Below, piece by piece: positions 45,970 through 54,693 of a stretch of 64,000 nucleotides of DNA (the stretch's first letter is position 1; each line of letters starts with the position of its first letter). Position numbers and translations under genes: made by a program. The notes beneath the pieces are model-generated. The model searched no databases. It was not told the DNA's origin and saw nothing but the letters and a program-made list of their open reading frames with translations. This DNA comes from an uncultured Bacteroidia bacterium (GTDB taxonomy: Bacteria > Bacteroidota > Bacteroidia > Bacteroidales > UBA932). The DNA lies in the NCBI GenBank assembly GCA_902789245.1, contig CADAND010000003.1, positions 1 through 64,000 of the forward strand, given 5' to 3'.

Positions 45970-48771
45970 ATGAAACGTCTTTCATTTATCCTTTTTTTCG
46001 TCGCAGTTATGGCTTCCGGCTCCCTCTGGGCCCAGAAGCCGCTCGACCACGATGCCTATGACGGATGGCAGTCCGTCCGCAATGTCAAACTCACCCCCGA
46101 CGGCAAGCTGCTCAGCTACGAGGTCGCGCCCCAAGAGGGCGATTGCACGCTCTACGTGCGCAACCTCACCACGGGCGCGGAGATCTCCGTGCCGCGCGGC
46201 ACGGCCCTGAAGTGGACGGGCGATGTGGCTGTCTTCACGGTCAAGGCACGCTTCGCCGACACGCGCCAGGCCAAGATCGACAAGAAGAAGGCCGACGAGC
46301 AGCCCAAGGACAGCCTCGCGCGCCTGGACCTGCGCACGCTGGAATGGAAGATGATCGGCGCCTCGGGCGCCACGGCCATGGGCTCCGACGCGGCGCCGTA
46401 TCTCTTCGCCGCCCAGGAGGTCAAGGGCCGCAAGTCCAAGAATCTGCTCTGCATCACCGTGGCCACGGGCGCCGTGGACACGCTGAAGAACGTGTCCGCC
46501 TTCGAGACCTCCGCCTCCGGCGACCGGCTGCTCGTCGTGACCGCCAAAGAAGAGAAGGATTCCCTGTCGCGCAGCGCCGTGATCCTCTATGACCTCACGA
46601 AGGGGAGCATTGACACGCTGTCCAGTGGCCGCAAGGCCTATGCGGGCGGCCGCTTCAGCGCCGCCGGCGACCGGGTGCTTTTCGCCGCCACGGACGAGGA
46701 GGAGAAGGAAGACGGCACGCCCGCATATGCGCTCTACCTCGCGCAGGAGCGCGTCCTGCAGAAGGCCACGCGCCGTACGCCTGCGGTGACGGACTGGACC
46801 TGCTGCGAACTGCTGCCCGCCGATGCCGCCGCCCTCCCGGAGGGCTGGATCGTCGGTTCCGGTGCGGGCGCAGCTTTCTCGAACGCCAATTCCCGGGTTG
46901 TCCTGCGCCTGCAGGAGAAATTCCCGCCCAAGGATACCACTGTCTATGACTTCGAGGCCGCCCAGCTCGACATCTGGGTCTGGGACAAGAAGACCGTGCC
47001 GCCGATGGACAAAGTCTCGCGCACGGGCGACCGCCGCACGGCGGTCGTGAACCTGGACCGACCGGGCGAGCTGCTGGTCCTGTCCGGCAGCGCCTCCGAC
47101 CGCATTACCTTCTTTGACGGCGCCGAGGGCGGCTATGCGCTCTCGACCGACACGCAGCCCTACGACGTGGACAACTACTGGGCGGCGGACAGCCGCGCGG
47201 ACGTCGCGCTCGTGAGCCTGCTCGACGGCAGCCGCCGCACGCTCCGCGAGGGCGCGCAGGGTTACGCGATCCCTTCGCCGTACGGCAAATATATCGCCTG
47301 GTTCAACCCGGAGGACGGCCAGTGGTACTGCCAGGACCTGGCTACGGACACGCTGGTCAACCTGACCGAAAATACGGGCGTGAACTTCTGGGACGAGGAG
47401 GACGACCACCCGCTTCCGGGCTACACGCCCATCGGCCGTCCGGTCTGGGCGGGCGCCGACGAGGCCCTGCTCCTGACCGACCGCTACGACGTGTGGCGTT
47501 TCAGCCCCGACGGCAAGAAGGCCGAGTGCCTGACGCGCGGGGCGGGCCGCCGCGACCGCGTGCAGTACCGCCCTGTGCAGTGGGGCTTGCATGACAATCC
47601 CTACCTCTACCAGAACATCCACAACTATCCCGTCAAGGGCACGCTCCGCCTCTCATCCTTCAACGAAGTGGACAAGCGCAACGGCTTCGCCACCGTGGAC
47701 ATCGCCAAGGGCGGCGAGCCGCGCGGCTTCCTGGCGGAGAAGACCTTCTCGAACGTGACGAAGGCGGAGAAGGCCGATGTGGTCGCCTTCCTGAAGGGCG
47801 ACTTCCGCCACCCGAACGACCTCTACCTCACGCGCGACTGGTGGGGCTCCGAATCCAAGCTGACCGCCATCAACCCCCAGCAGGCGGACTACCGCTGGGG
47901 CGACGTGCAGCTGGTCCACTGGCAGGCTTACGACGGCACGCCGCTCGACGGCCTGCTCTTCACCCCGGACGGCTATGACCCGCAAGGCAGCTATCCGCTG
48001 ATGATCTACTTCTACGAGAAGTACTCCGAGACGCTCTACAACTACCGGGCACCGGCCCCGAGCCGCTCCACGGTCAATATCCCCTTCTTCGTGAGCCGCG
48101 GTTACGTGGTCTTCATCCCGGATATCGTCTACGTGGACGGACACCCGGGGGAGAGCGCCTACAACTGCATCTGTGCCGGCGCGGAGGCGATGTGCGCGCA
48201 GTTCCCCTTCATCGACAGGAAACGCATGGCCATCCAGGGCCAGAGCTGGGGCGGCTACCAGACCGCCTACCTCGTCACGCGCACCGACATGTTCGCGGCG
48301 GCGGGCGCCGGCGCTCCGGTGGGCAACATGACCAGCGCCTACGGCGGCATCCGCTGGGAGTCCGGCAACAGCCGCATCCCGCAGTATGAGTTCGGCCAGA
48401 GCCGCGTCGGTAAGACGATCTGGGAGGAGGGCGGCCTGGATCTCTATCTTGAGAATTCTCCGGTCTTCCACGCTCCCAACGTCAAGACGCCGGTACTCAT
48501 CATGCACAACGACAACGACGGCGCCGTGCCCTGGTACCAGGGCATCGAGTTCTTCATGAGCCTGCGCCGCCTGGGCAAGCCCGCCTGGCTGCTGGAGTAC
48601 AACAACGAGGCGCACAACCTCTCCGAGCGCCGCAACGCCAAGGATCTGTCGGTCCGTCTGTCGCAGTTCTTCGACCACTACCTCCTCGGCGCCCCCGAGC
48701 CCGTCTGGATGCAATCCGGCATCCCGCATGCCCGCAAGGGGAATTACTTCGCGACGGAACTGACCAAATAG
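45970..48771 (+). CDS. Secreted S9-family prolyl oligopeptidase-like peptidase
   Basis: A 933-residue protein with a signal peptide (ends SLWAQ, residue 19). An N-terminal beta-propeller-like region (to about 640) precedes the alpha/beta hydrolase domain. The triad is Ser759 (GQSWGGYQ), Asp850 (NDNDGAVPW) and His882 (EAHNLS). It should cleave peptides in the periplasm; the exact specificity is not visible. The start at 45970 was chosen for the signal peptide, as the frame runs 399 bp further upstream through the trp leader by chance. Confidence 0.92.
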   Translation: MKRLSFILFFVAVMASGSLWAQKPLDHDAYDGWQSVRNVKLTPDGKLLSYEVAPQEGDCTLYVRNLTTGAEISVPRGTALKWTGDVAVFTVKARFADTRQAKIDKKKADEQPKDSLARLDLRTLEWKMIGASGATAMGSDAAPYLFAAQEVKGRKSKNLLCITVATGAVDTLKNVSAFETSASGDRLLVVTAKEEKDSLSRSAVILYDLTKGSIDTLSSGRKAYAGGRFSAAGDRVLFAATDEEEKEDGTPAYALYLAQERVLQKATRRTPAVTDWTCCELLPADAAALPEGWIVGSGAGAAFSNANSRVVLRLQEKFPPKDTTVYDFEAAQLDIWVWDKKTVPPMDKVSRTGDRRTAVVNLDRPGELLVLSGSASDRITFFDGAEGGYALSTDTQPYDVDNYWAADSRADVALVSLLDGSRRTLREGAQGYAIPSPYGKYIAWFNPEDGQWYCQDLATDTLVNLTENTGVNFWDEEDDHPLPGYTPIGRPVWAGADEALLLTDRYDVWRFSPDGKKAECLTRGAGRRDRVQYRPVQWGLHDNPYLYQNIHNYPVKGTLRLSSFNEVDKRNGFATVDIAKGGEPRGFLAEKTFSNVTKAEKADVVAFLKGDFRHPNDLYLTRDWWGSESKLTAINPQQADYRWGDVQLVHWQAYDGTPLDGLLFTPDGYDPQGSYPLMIYFYEKYSETLYNYRAPAPSRSTVNIPFFVSRGYVVFIPDIVYVDGHPGESAYNCICAGAEAMCAQFPFIDRKRMAIQGQSWGGYQTAYLVTRTDMFAAAGAGAPVGNMTSAYGGIRWESGNSRIPQYEFGQSRVGKTIWEEGGLDLYLENSPVFHAPNVKTPVLIMHNDNDGAVPWYQGIEFFMSLRRLGKPAWLLEYNNEAHNLSERRNAKDLSVRLSQFFDHYLLGAPEPVWMQSGIPHARKGNYFATELTK

Positions 48772-48778
48772 CACGGCC

Positions 48779-49465
48779 ATGATCGGAACGATCGTCAACA
48801 CCGGGTGCATCATCGCAGGCTCCATTGTCGGGAGCCTGCTCAAGAAAGGTCTCGGAGAGAAGTACCAGAATGTCCTCTACAATGCGATGGGCCTCGCTTC
48901 GCTGGCGCTCGGCGCGAACACCTTCGTGCAGAACATGCCGAAGAGCGAGTTCCCCGTCCTTTTCATCCTGAGCATCGCACTCGGCGGCATCGTCGGCACG
49001 GCGCTCGACCTGGATGGCCGCACCAAGCGCCTCATCGCCAGGCGCGGCGGCGAAGGGCTCGCCAACGGCCTCATCTCCGCCTGCCTGCTCTTCTGCGTGG
49101 GGACCTTCAGCATCGTCGGGCCCATCATGAGCGCCACCACGGGCGACAACACTTTTTTATATACGAACGCCACGCTCGATCTCGTGACCTCGATGGTCTT
49201 TGCGACCACCTACGGCATCGGCATCATCTTCGCAGCGCCCATCCTTTTCTGCTGGCAGGGCACGTTCTACCTGCTCGGAAAATTCGCGGCTTCCACGCCG
49301 TTGCTCGAGGGCTCGCTCGTCAACGAAATGGCCATTGTAGGCGGTCTGCTCATCATTTCTTCCGGTCTCTCACTGCTGAAGATCAAGGACTGCAAGACGC
49401 TTAATTACATCCCTGCGCTGGTCGTTCCCGCGCTGTGGATATTAATAAAAAGCATCTTCAATTAA
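48779..49465 (+). CDS. DUF554 membrane protein (YqgA-like)
   Basis: A 228-residue inner-membrane protein with about six hydrophobic segments. MIGTIVNTGCIIAGSIVGSLLKKGL and LGANTFVQNMPKSEFPVLFILSIALGGIVGTALDL follow the DUF554 family, whose function is unknown (transporter-like). It starts 7 bp after the S9 peptidase stop, so it is probably cotranscribed. Confidence 0.9.
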   Translation: MIGTIVNTGCIIAGSIVGSLLKKGLGEKYQNVLYNAMGLASLALGANTFVQNMPKSEFPVLFILSIALGGIVGTALDLDGRTKRLIARRGGEGLANGLISACLLFCVGTFSIVGPIMSATTGDNTFLYTNATLDLVTSMVFATTYGIGIIFAAPILFCWQGTFYLLGKFAASTPLLEGSLVNEMAIVGGLLIISSGLSLLKIKDCKTLNYIPALVVPALWILIKSIFN

Positions 49466-49551
49466 GCCGCGTGTTCCTTAAAATATTTTAAAAACCGCAA
49501 ATTTTTTCAAAAATATTTACAGATAGCCCTTGCGTAATAAAAATTATTATA

Positions 49552-49559
49552 TATATTTG
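49552..49559 (+). promoter_or_regulatory. -7 box of an orphan transcription unit
   Basis: TATATTTG in an AT-rich stretch, about 60 bp before a strong terminator, with no ORF of note between. See the ncRNA entry. Confidence 0.5.
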
Positions 49560-49565
49560 CATCCA

Positions 49566-49661
49566 GAAACCCCATAAAGTATTATTAATATAAAAAGTGT
49601 TTTTGACATTAAGGTCAATGTGAAAGCACCCACGCCGGGACGGCGCGGGTGCTTTCTTTTT
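49566..49661 (+). ncRNA. Candidate small RNA (about 95 nt)
   Basis: A -7 box (49552-49559) is followed by about 55 nt of AT-rich, non-coding sequence and then a rho-independent terminator at 49622-49661 (GAAAGCACCCACGCCG with CGGCGCGGGTGCTTTC, then TTTTT). The unit is independent of the DUF554 gene, whose stop is about 90 bp before the box, and of the ACP gene, which has its own promoter at 49750-49781. No known RNA family is recognised. It could alternatively be only the terminator of the upstream operon. Confidence 0.45.
49622..49661 (+). terminator. Rho-independent terminator
   Basis: GAAAGCACCC-A-CGCCG pairs with CGGCG-C-GGGTGCTTTC around GGA, with a single A/C mismatch, followed by TTTTT. 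It ends either the candidate small RNA or read-through from the S9/DUF554 unit. Confidence 0.85.
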
Positions 49662-49749
49662 GGCTCCGTCAGGGAGCTCAGTCGGCCATGCTCGTCCCCG
49701 CTCTCTGGTCCCTCGTCAAAGGACTCTTTGTTGCGTAAGTATAAGGCCA

Positions 49750-49781
49750 TTTGGAAGTTTGGCTTTGTCTTGTTATCTTTG
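49750..49781 (+). promoter_or_regulatory. Promoter of the ACP-ketosynthase operon
   Basis: TTTGG (49750-49754), a spacer of about 19-20 bp and TATCTTTG (49774-49781). The ATG of the ACP gene is 19 nt downstream. Confidence 0.7.
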
Positions 49782-49800
49782 TAAGAACAACACATCAGGT

Positions 49801-50169
49801 ATGCAAGACATTGAGAAACGCTTAATGGAAAACCTTGTGCCGATTCTGGGCCTTGAATCCATTGACGAGATCCATCCGGAGAGTGCACTTGTGCGAGATC
49901 TGGGCGCCGAGAGTATTGACTATGTCGAGATTCTCTATATGATCGAGAACGAGTTCGGTGTCAAGATCAAGATTTCCGAAATCACGATGAACGACTATGG
50001 CGCCGAAGGTTTCCCGGAGGACGGTCGTCTCACGCCGGCACTGGCGAAGAAACTCAACGAGGATTTCGACACCGACCAATTTAAGGAGGGGCAGACGACT
50101 GCTGATATCTTCCAGCTTTTCACCGTCCATAATCTTGCGAAAGTCATCGAGAAAAAGAAGACCGAATAG
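49801..50169 (+). CDS. Acyl carrier protein
   Basis: A 122-residue ACP. The phosphopantetheine site is the Ser of DLGAESIDYVEILYMIENEFG (Ser about residue 38), ESID in place of the usual DSLD. It is longer than the 78-residue primary ACP because of an insertion rich in charged residues (about 60-105). It should carry the growing chain for the ketosynthase, ketoreductase and dehydratase encoded downstream. The start is placed after the promoter, although the frame is open further upstream. Confidence 0.88.
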   Translation: MQDIEKRLMENLVPILGLESIDEIHPESALVRDLGAESIDYVEILYMIENEFGVKIKISEITMNDYGAEGFPEDGRLTPALAKKLNEDFDTDQFKEGQTTADIFQLFTVHNLAKVIEKKKTE

Positions 50170-50172
50170 CCT

Positions 50173-50643
50173 ATGCGCTTCTATCAGGTTGACAGAGTCA
50201 CGGAAATGAGCCCCGGCAAATATGTCGAGGGGGTTAAGTGCGTGTCGCTGGACAACGATATCTTTGATGAGCATTTCCCCGGATGCCCGATCTTTCCTGG
50301 TACCCTGATTATAGAGGGCCTGGCCCAGCTGTCCGGTATGTTCCTGGAGTGGAGCCGGAAGGAGATGGGGTGCGCGCCCCGTCGGGCGGCGCTCTCACTC
50401 GTCCAGAAAATGAAGTTCCGGGACATGGTGGTCCCAGGGGACCGTCTCGTTTACCGAGCAGAGGTGAAATGCCTATATCCCGACGAATACGGCGCCGTGA
50501 AGGTCACGGCGAGCCGCGAAGGACGTGTCTGTGCCGAGGGCGAGCTGATCTTCACCTTCCTGGATATCCTGGACGACGGGATGCAGCAGGTGTCTGATGC
50601 ATTGCTGCGCTTTGCTACCCGAGACGCCAAGATCATCCGATGA
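50173..50643 (+). CDS. FabZ-like 3-hydroxyacyl-ACP dehydratase
   Basis: A 156-residue single hot-dog protein. FDEHFPGCPIFPGTLIIEGLAQLSG holds the catalytic His34 and Glu48 in the FabZ arrangement. It should dehydrate 3-hydroxyacyl-ACP. A Cys (FPGCPIFPG) replaces the Asn usual in housekeeping FabZ, which hints at a specialised paralogue. It starts 3 bp after the ACP stop and overlaps the next gene by 4 bp. Confidence 0.87.
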   Translation: MRFYQVDRVTEMSPGKYVEGVKCVSLDNDIFDEHFPGCPIFPGTLIIEGLAQLSGMFLEWSRKEMGCAPRRAALSLVQKMKFRDMVVPGDRLVYRAEVKCLYPDEYGAVKVTASREGRVCAEGELIFTFLDILDDGMQQVSDALLRFATRDAKIIR

Positions 50644-51197
50644 AGACCGTCTATCTCCATTTCCCTCCTGACGGGCAGATCCCGGCCCTCCCCTGCATCC
50701 GCAAGCGAAAACTGGTCAAGTACTATACTCGGGAAACGCTTGCTGCCGTTCTGGCTGTCTCCCAACTGCTGGACGGGGAGCCCCTACCCGCTTCAACGCC
50801 TTTTTACTACGCCTCCGCAGACTGCGAGAATTTTGTTTGCTTCCGTGAGGTGTTCGAAAAATATAAAGAAACAGGCGTCTCCGCCTTCGATGCGGAGCGC
50901 TACCTTGCCTTTGCCCCGCCGACCTCTCATTTCAAATCCATGCGCAACATGGTGTCGTGCTTTGTGTCCATCGAGAACGACCTGCACGGGGACAACAATG
51001 TTATCGTGGACTCGGCCTCTGCCCTGCTCTACGCCGCTTTGACGGCGCCGGACCAGGGGAACGTGCTGGTCGGTGCCGGTTTCCTCCATGCCGACGATTC
51101 CGTTGAGGTAGGCTTCGCCCTGGCGGAACCCGCAGAGTTCGCCGGCCACCCGCTGCTGGGCTCTTCCCGCCCGGCCATCGACATCTTCAAACCCTGA
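50640..51197 (+). CDS. Degenerate beta-ketoacyl-synthase-like protein (chain-length-factor type)
   Basis: A 185-residue protein resembling only the N-terminal half of a ketosynthase (the Ketoacyl-synt_2 class). MRNMVSCFVSIENDLHGDNNVIVDSASALLYAAL aligns with the active-site region of the neighbouring ketosynthase, but there is no Cys at the nucleophile site. No catalytic His motifs follow. The position between dehydratase and ketosynthase suggests a non-catalytic partner. Its weak similarity leaves room for other interpretations. Confidence 0.6.
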   Translation: MKTVYLHFPPDGQIPALPCIRKRKLVKYYTRETLAAVLAVSQLLDGEPLPASTPFYYASADCENFVCFREVFEKYKETGVSAFDAERYLAFAPPTSHFKSMRNMVSCFVSIENDLHGDNNVIVDSASALLYAALTAPDQGNVLVGAGFLHADDSVEVGFALAEPAEFAGHPLLGSSRPAIDIFKP

Positions 51198-51201
51198 CGT
51201 C

Positions 51202-52410
51202 ATGGCGATTGTGATTACCGGCATTGGCGCCAGGAGTCCCCTGGGCTGTAGTTTCGAAGAAAGTATGGATACCCTCCGTACGGGGCGTCGATGCGTAGAT
51301 GATATCCAGAATCTTGATACGACGGGCTATTCTGTCAAGGCCGCCGGCGAAATCCGGCATCACGGGGAAGTTGTCCGCACGTCCGCAGAATTGGACCGCA
51401 AGGTCTATTTTTTCGAACAGGCCCTGGAGGAGCTGTCCGCCAAGACGAACTTCAGGCAGCGTTACCGCCCGGAAGAGTTGATGCTCAATGTCGGCGGTGG
51501 CGTGGATTATTTCGACATCGAAGGTTTTTTCTCCGGGGGCGACCCGAACCCCGGGCAAATCCTCGCGAGCGGTTGCTATCATCGCATGGGGGCGGAATTC
51601 CGCGAACTGGCCGGCCGCTGGCATTTCGACGCCGGATGCCACCTCTTCGCGTCCGCCTGCACCGCCTCGGCGCATGCCATCGGCCTGGCCTGGCGATTGT
51701 TGCGGCGCGGCCTGGCCGGCGCTGTTGTAGCCGGTGGCGCGGATTCGATGATTTCCCATCCCAGCTTCCTCGGTTTTTCCGCCTTGGGCGCGCTTTCGAC
51801 CAGTCCGGATCCGTCTCCCCGCAAGTGCAAGCCCTTCGACAAACGCAGCAGCGGAACGGTCCTCGGAGAAGCTTCCGTGGCCATGCTGATGGAGGATGCT
51901 GCCCATGTCCCTGCCGGGCAGGAAATCCTCGCGGAAATCGTCGGATATGGCTGCTCGATGGACGCCTATTCAGTCACGGATCCCGAACCTTCCGGGGCAT
52001 CGGCGGCCGAAGCCGTCCGCGCCGCGCTTGACGAAGCCGGGCTGCGCCCGGATCAGATAGACTGCATCCACCTCCACGGCACGGGCACGGTCAAGTGTGC
52101 CCCGGTCGAGTACAACTGCCTGCAGCGCGTTTTTGGCGAGCGGATCCGGGAGATTCCGGTCTATTCGATGAAGGGACAGGTCGGCCATTCCATCGGCGCC
52201 TGTACCGCTGTTGAGATGCTGGGCGTTATGTACTCCCTCCAACAGCAGGTCGTGCTTCCGACGGTCAATTTCGAGACCCCCCATCCCGAGGCGCCCTTCC
52301 GCGTAGTTCAGGGCGCTCCGCTCCGGATGCCAATCCGTTACATCCTGAAAATGAATTCCGCCTTTGGCGGCCACAACACGGCAATAATTATCAAGAAATG
52401 GGAAAGATAG
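51202..52410 (+). CDS. Beta-ketoacyl-ACP synthase (FabF type)
   Basis: A 402-residue condensing enzyme with the full catalytic set: Cys153 (SACTASAHAIG), His292 (LHGTGT), and Lys324 and His329 (MKGQVGHSIGA). MNSAFGGHNTAIIIKKW at the end matches the family C-terminus. It extends ACP-bound chains. It overlaps the ketoreductase start by 13 bp and is 4 bp after the degenerate paralogue, so the two may form a heterodimer. Confidence 0.92.
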   Translation: MAIVITGIGARSPLGCSFEESMDTLRTGRRCVDDIQNLDTTGYSVKAAGEIRHHGEVVRTSAELDRKVYFFEQALEELSAKTNFRQRYRPEELMLNVGGGVDYFDIEGFFSGGDPNPGQILASGCYHRMGAEFRELAGRWHFDAGCHLFASACTASAHAIGLAWRLLRRGLAGAVVAGGADSMISHPSFLGFSALGALSTSPDPSPRKCKPFDKRSSGTVLGEASVAMLMEDAAHVPAGQEILAEIVGYGCSMDAYSVTDPEPSGASAAEAVRAALDEAGLRPDQIDCIHLHGTGTVKCAPVEYNCLQRVFGERIREIPVYSMKGQVGHSIGACTAVEMLGVMYSLQQQVVLPTVNFETPHPEAPFRVVQGAPLRMPIRYILKMNSAFGGHNTAIIIKKWER

Positions 52411-53099
52411 TCATCACCGGAGCCAGTTCCGAAATAGGCCAGGCCATCGCCCGGCGCCTCGCTGCGCTCGGTAAGCCTTTACTGCTCCAATGCCGTCGGC
52501 ACGCAGACCGCCTTGCCGGCCTGGGTGCGGAAGTAGAATGCGCGGACTTCTCCGTTCCGGAAGACATCGAACGCTTCGCGGCTGGGCTGCAGGACGTCGA
52601 AATCCTCGTCAACGCCGCCGCCGACACGCAGACCGCCCTGCTGCCCCAGCTGGAGACGGCAGACATCGAACGCATGTTCAGCGTGAACATGTTCGCCACG
52701 ACCCTGCTCTGCCGGGCTGTCATCCCCCAGATGTGCCTGAAGCGCCATGGCGTCATCGTAAACCTGTCATCCGTGACGGCCAGCCGCGTGTTCCGCGGCC
52801 AAAGCGTCTACGGCGGCACGAAGGCCTATATCGAGACTTTCAGCAAGGGCATTGCCACGGAGTATGCGAAAAAGGGCGTACGCTGCAACTGCGTGGCTCC
52901 GGGCAGCATCGAAAGCGGTTCACTGCAGAAACTCATCATCAACACGGGCAGCGAGGTCCTCAAGGACGTGAACGCAAGTGCTAAATTTGGCTCCCCAGAG
53001 GATGTCGCCGCCGCCGTTGCATTCCTTTGCTCGGAGGAAGGCCGCTATATCAACGGCACGGTCCTCCATGTGGATGGTGGTTATTGGCTGGGTCTATGA
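52398..53099 (+). CDS. 3-oxoacyl-ACP reductase (SDR family, FabG-like)
   Basis: A 233-residue SDR. The N-terminal GASSEIG loop binds the cofactor (NADPH by family analogy), NAAAD corresponds to NNAG, and the active-site YGGTK is about residue 136-140. VAPGSIESGS and INGTVLHVDGGYWLGL are as in FabG. With ketosynthase, dehydratase and ACP it completes a cycle that lacks an enoyl reductase. Confidence 0.9.
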   Translation: MGKIVITGASSEIGQAIARRLAALGKPLLLQCRRHADRLAGLGAEVECADFSVPEDIERFAAGLQDVEILVNAAADTQTALLPQLETADIERMFSVNMFATTLLCRAVIPQMCLKRHGVIVNLSSVTASRVFRGQSVYGGTKAYIETFSKGIATEYAKKGVRCNCVAPGSIESGSLQKLIINTGSEVLKDVNASAKFGSPEDVAAAVAFLCSEEGRYINGTVLHVDGGYWLGL

Positions 53100-53482
53100 G
53101 AAGAATCTTGCTTGGTCTCTTGCTGCTCCTGTCGGCGTTCGCCTGCATGCCGGACGAAGTCCCGTCGTATGTGGGCACCTGGCACTACGTCCGCTCGGAA
53201 CCGGACCTGGGCGCTGCCTACGCGGATTCTTACGTGACGCTGGACCGGCAGTGGAATTATACCATCTACGATGCACCGACCGGCCAGACATTCTCCGGCT
53301 CCGGTCAGGATTTCTCCTGGGAGAAAACGGTTATCACGCTGACGGTCGTCAACGAGGTAGAAACGCGCACCTATACGGCTGAGCTGCAGTACCTTAAACA
53401 GGATCGGATGATCGTGAAAACGTCGTCCGTGAACGGCGTTGAGACTATTATTGAGTTTTCCCGAGCGCCTCGCTCCGTTTGA
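53096..53482 (+). CDS. Small lipoprotein, lipocalin-like
   Basis: A 128-residue lipoprotein (Cys16 in FAC). YVGTWHYVRSEP and the alternating beta pattern that follows (DSYVTLDRQWNYTIYD, VITLTVVNEVETRTYTAEL) resemble small lipocalin-like proteins, though I cannot name a family. It overlaps the ketoreductase stop (ATGA) and ends 35 bp inside the convergent hydrolase gene. It might bind or carry the product of the pathway in the envelope. Confidence 0.65.
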   Translation: MRRILLGLLLLLSAFACMPDEVPSYVGTWHYVRSEPDLGAAYADSYVTLDRQWNYTIYDAPTGQTFSGSGQDFSWEKTVITLTVVNEVETRTYTAELQYLKQDRMIVKTSSVNGVETIIEFSRAPRSV

Positions 53483-54110
53483 AAAAGCGGTTCTCCCGCT
53501 TCTCCTCCCCGATTGTCGAGGCGGCCCCGTGGCCGCAATAGATCCGCGTGTCATCCGGCAGGGGCAGCAGGTAGTCGCGGATGTGCTCCAGCGTCTCCTG
53601 GAAACCCGTCTCCAGGAAACCCAACGATCCTTTGACCACCGTATCTCCTACGAAAACGGCTTCCGCGTCCGGGAAATAATAGGCGGTGGAGCCCGCCGTG
53701 TGGCCGCCCAGGGGCAGGACCTGCACGGCGATGTCGCCGAAGCGGAAGGTCTTTTCTTCCGCCGGGAAAAAGTGGAACGTCCCCTCCGGCCCTTCGATTG
53801 TGAAATGGTAGAGTTTGGCCCATTCTTCGCGTTGCCCGATCAGGGCCTGGTCTGCGGCGCAGACAAAGCAGTCCACGCCATATTTCCGGCATAGCCGGTC
53901 TGCGCCGGCGAAGTGATCGAAATGGGGATGCGTCACGAGGATTGCGGCCGGCCGGAGCGCATTCCGGTCCAGGAACGTTTCCAGCACATCCAACTCCTGC
54001 TGCGAGGCACAGCCGGGATCTACCAGCACGGCGGTTTTGCCGGCCTCGTCCCAAACGACGAAGCTGTTCTCCTCCATTTTATTGAAGACAAATGACTCAA
54101 CCTGTTGCAT
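53448..54110 (-). CDS. Metallo-beta-lactamase-fold hydrolase (glyoxalase II-like)
   Basis: A 220-residue cytoplasmic hydrolase. HPHFDH (61-66) is the metal motif. LGGHTAGS and FVGDTVVKG continue the ligand set, and GHGAAS gives the last His. Glyoxalase II and related thioesterases have this form, so thioester hydrolysis of an acyl-ACP or acyl-CoA is possible. It is the last gene of the eight-gene exporter operon and overlaps the convergent lipoprotein gene at its 3' end. Confidence 0.85.
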   Translation of the reverse strand: MQQVESFVFNKMEENSFVVWDEAGKTAVLVDPGCASQQELDVLETFLDRNALRPAAILVTHPHFDHFAGADRLCRKYGVDCFVCAADQALIGQREEWAKLYHFTIEGPEGTFHFFPAEEKTFRFGDIAVQVLPLGGHTAGSTAYYFPDAEAVFVGDTVVKGSLGFLETGFQETLEHIRDYLLPLPDDTRIYCGHGAASTIGEEKRENRFFKRSEALGKTQ

Positions 54111-54116
54111 CGTGGA

Positions 54117-54692
54117 TCAGGCTTTGTGTCCGACCGGAATGATGGCACCCAGCAGGAAGTTGTCCCGCAGGCCAAGCGTGGCGTTGAGGTCCGTTCCGGC
54201 GAGGAGAGGTCCCGTCATGTAGCACGCGCCGAGGTCCAGGCTCTCGGCTGCAAGCAGGATCATCATGGCGACGCAGGAGAGGGACTTGGTCAGGTTGTCG
54301 TGCTCCCAGCCCAGAATCTGGGGCGAGGCGCCCTCCCGGAGCATACTTTTCATGGTGGATGTCTCCCGGCAGTAGGGGATCAGCAGCAGTGGGGCCGTTT
54401 CGAAGAAGGTGAAACTTTGGGCGTAGCGGCGGAAAAACGGCGCGGTCTCGGCGTCCAGGTCTGCGCAGAGCGCCTCGGCGCGGCTGCGCACCTGGGCGGC
54501 GAGGGCCGCGATGACCTGGGGGTCCTGCACCCGGGCGACCTTCCAATTACTCCGCCCGGAGGCGAAGGGTGCGTGGGCTGCGACCGCGAGGATCTGCTCC
54601 ACAGCGTCTTCCGACACCGGCTCCGCCGTGAAATGGCGGCAACTCTTGCGTTGTTGCGCGAGTTCGAGCAAAGAGGAATACAGTGCGTTCAT
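54117..54692 (-). CDS. Nitroreductase-family flavoprotein
   Basis: A 191-residue FMN enzyme of the nitroreductase fold (RKSCRHFTAEPVSEDAVEQILAVAAHAPFASGRSNWKVARV). SLSCVAMMILLAAESLDLGACYM is the second conserved segment. It may reduce a quinone or unsaturated compound. It is cotranscribed with the exporter and may alter the exported product or a toxic substrate; which is not clear. Confidence 0.87.
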   Translation of the reverse strand: MNALYSSLLELAQQRKSCRHFTAEPVSEDAVEQILAVAAHAPFASGRSNWKVARVQDPQVIAALAAQVRSRAEALCADLDAETAPFFRRYAQSFTFFETAPLLLIPYCRETSTMKSMLREGASPQILGWEHDNLTKSLSCVAMMILLAAESLDLGACYMTGPLLAGTDLNATLGLRDNFLLGAIIPVGHKA

Positions 54693-54693
54693 A

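Noticed and set aside
53448-54110. A true beta-lactamase in the metallo-beta-lactamase-fold gene
   Set aside because: No signal peptide, short length and the glyoxalase II-type HxHxDH context point to a cytoplasmic thioester hydrolase-like enzyme.
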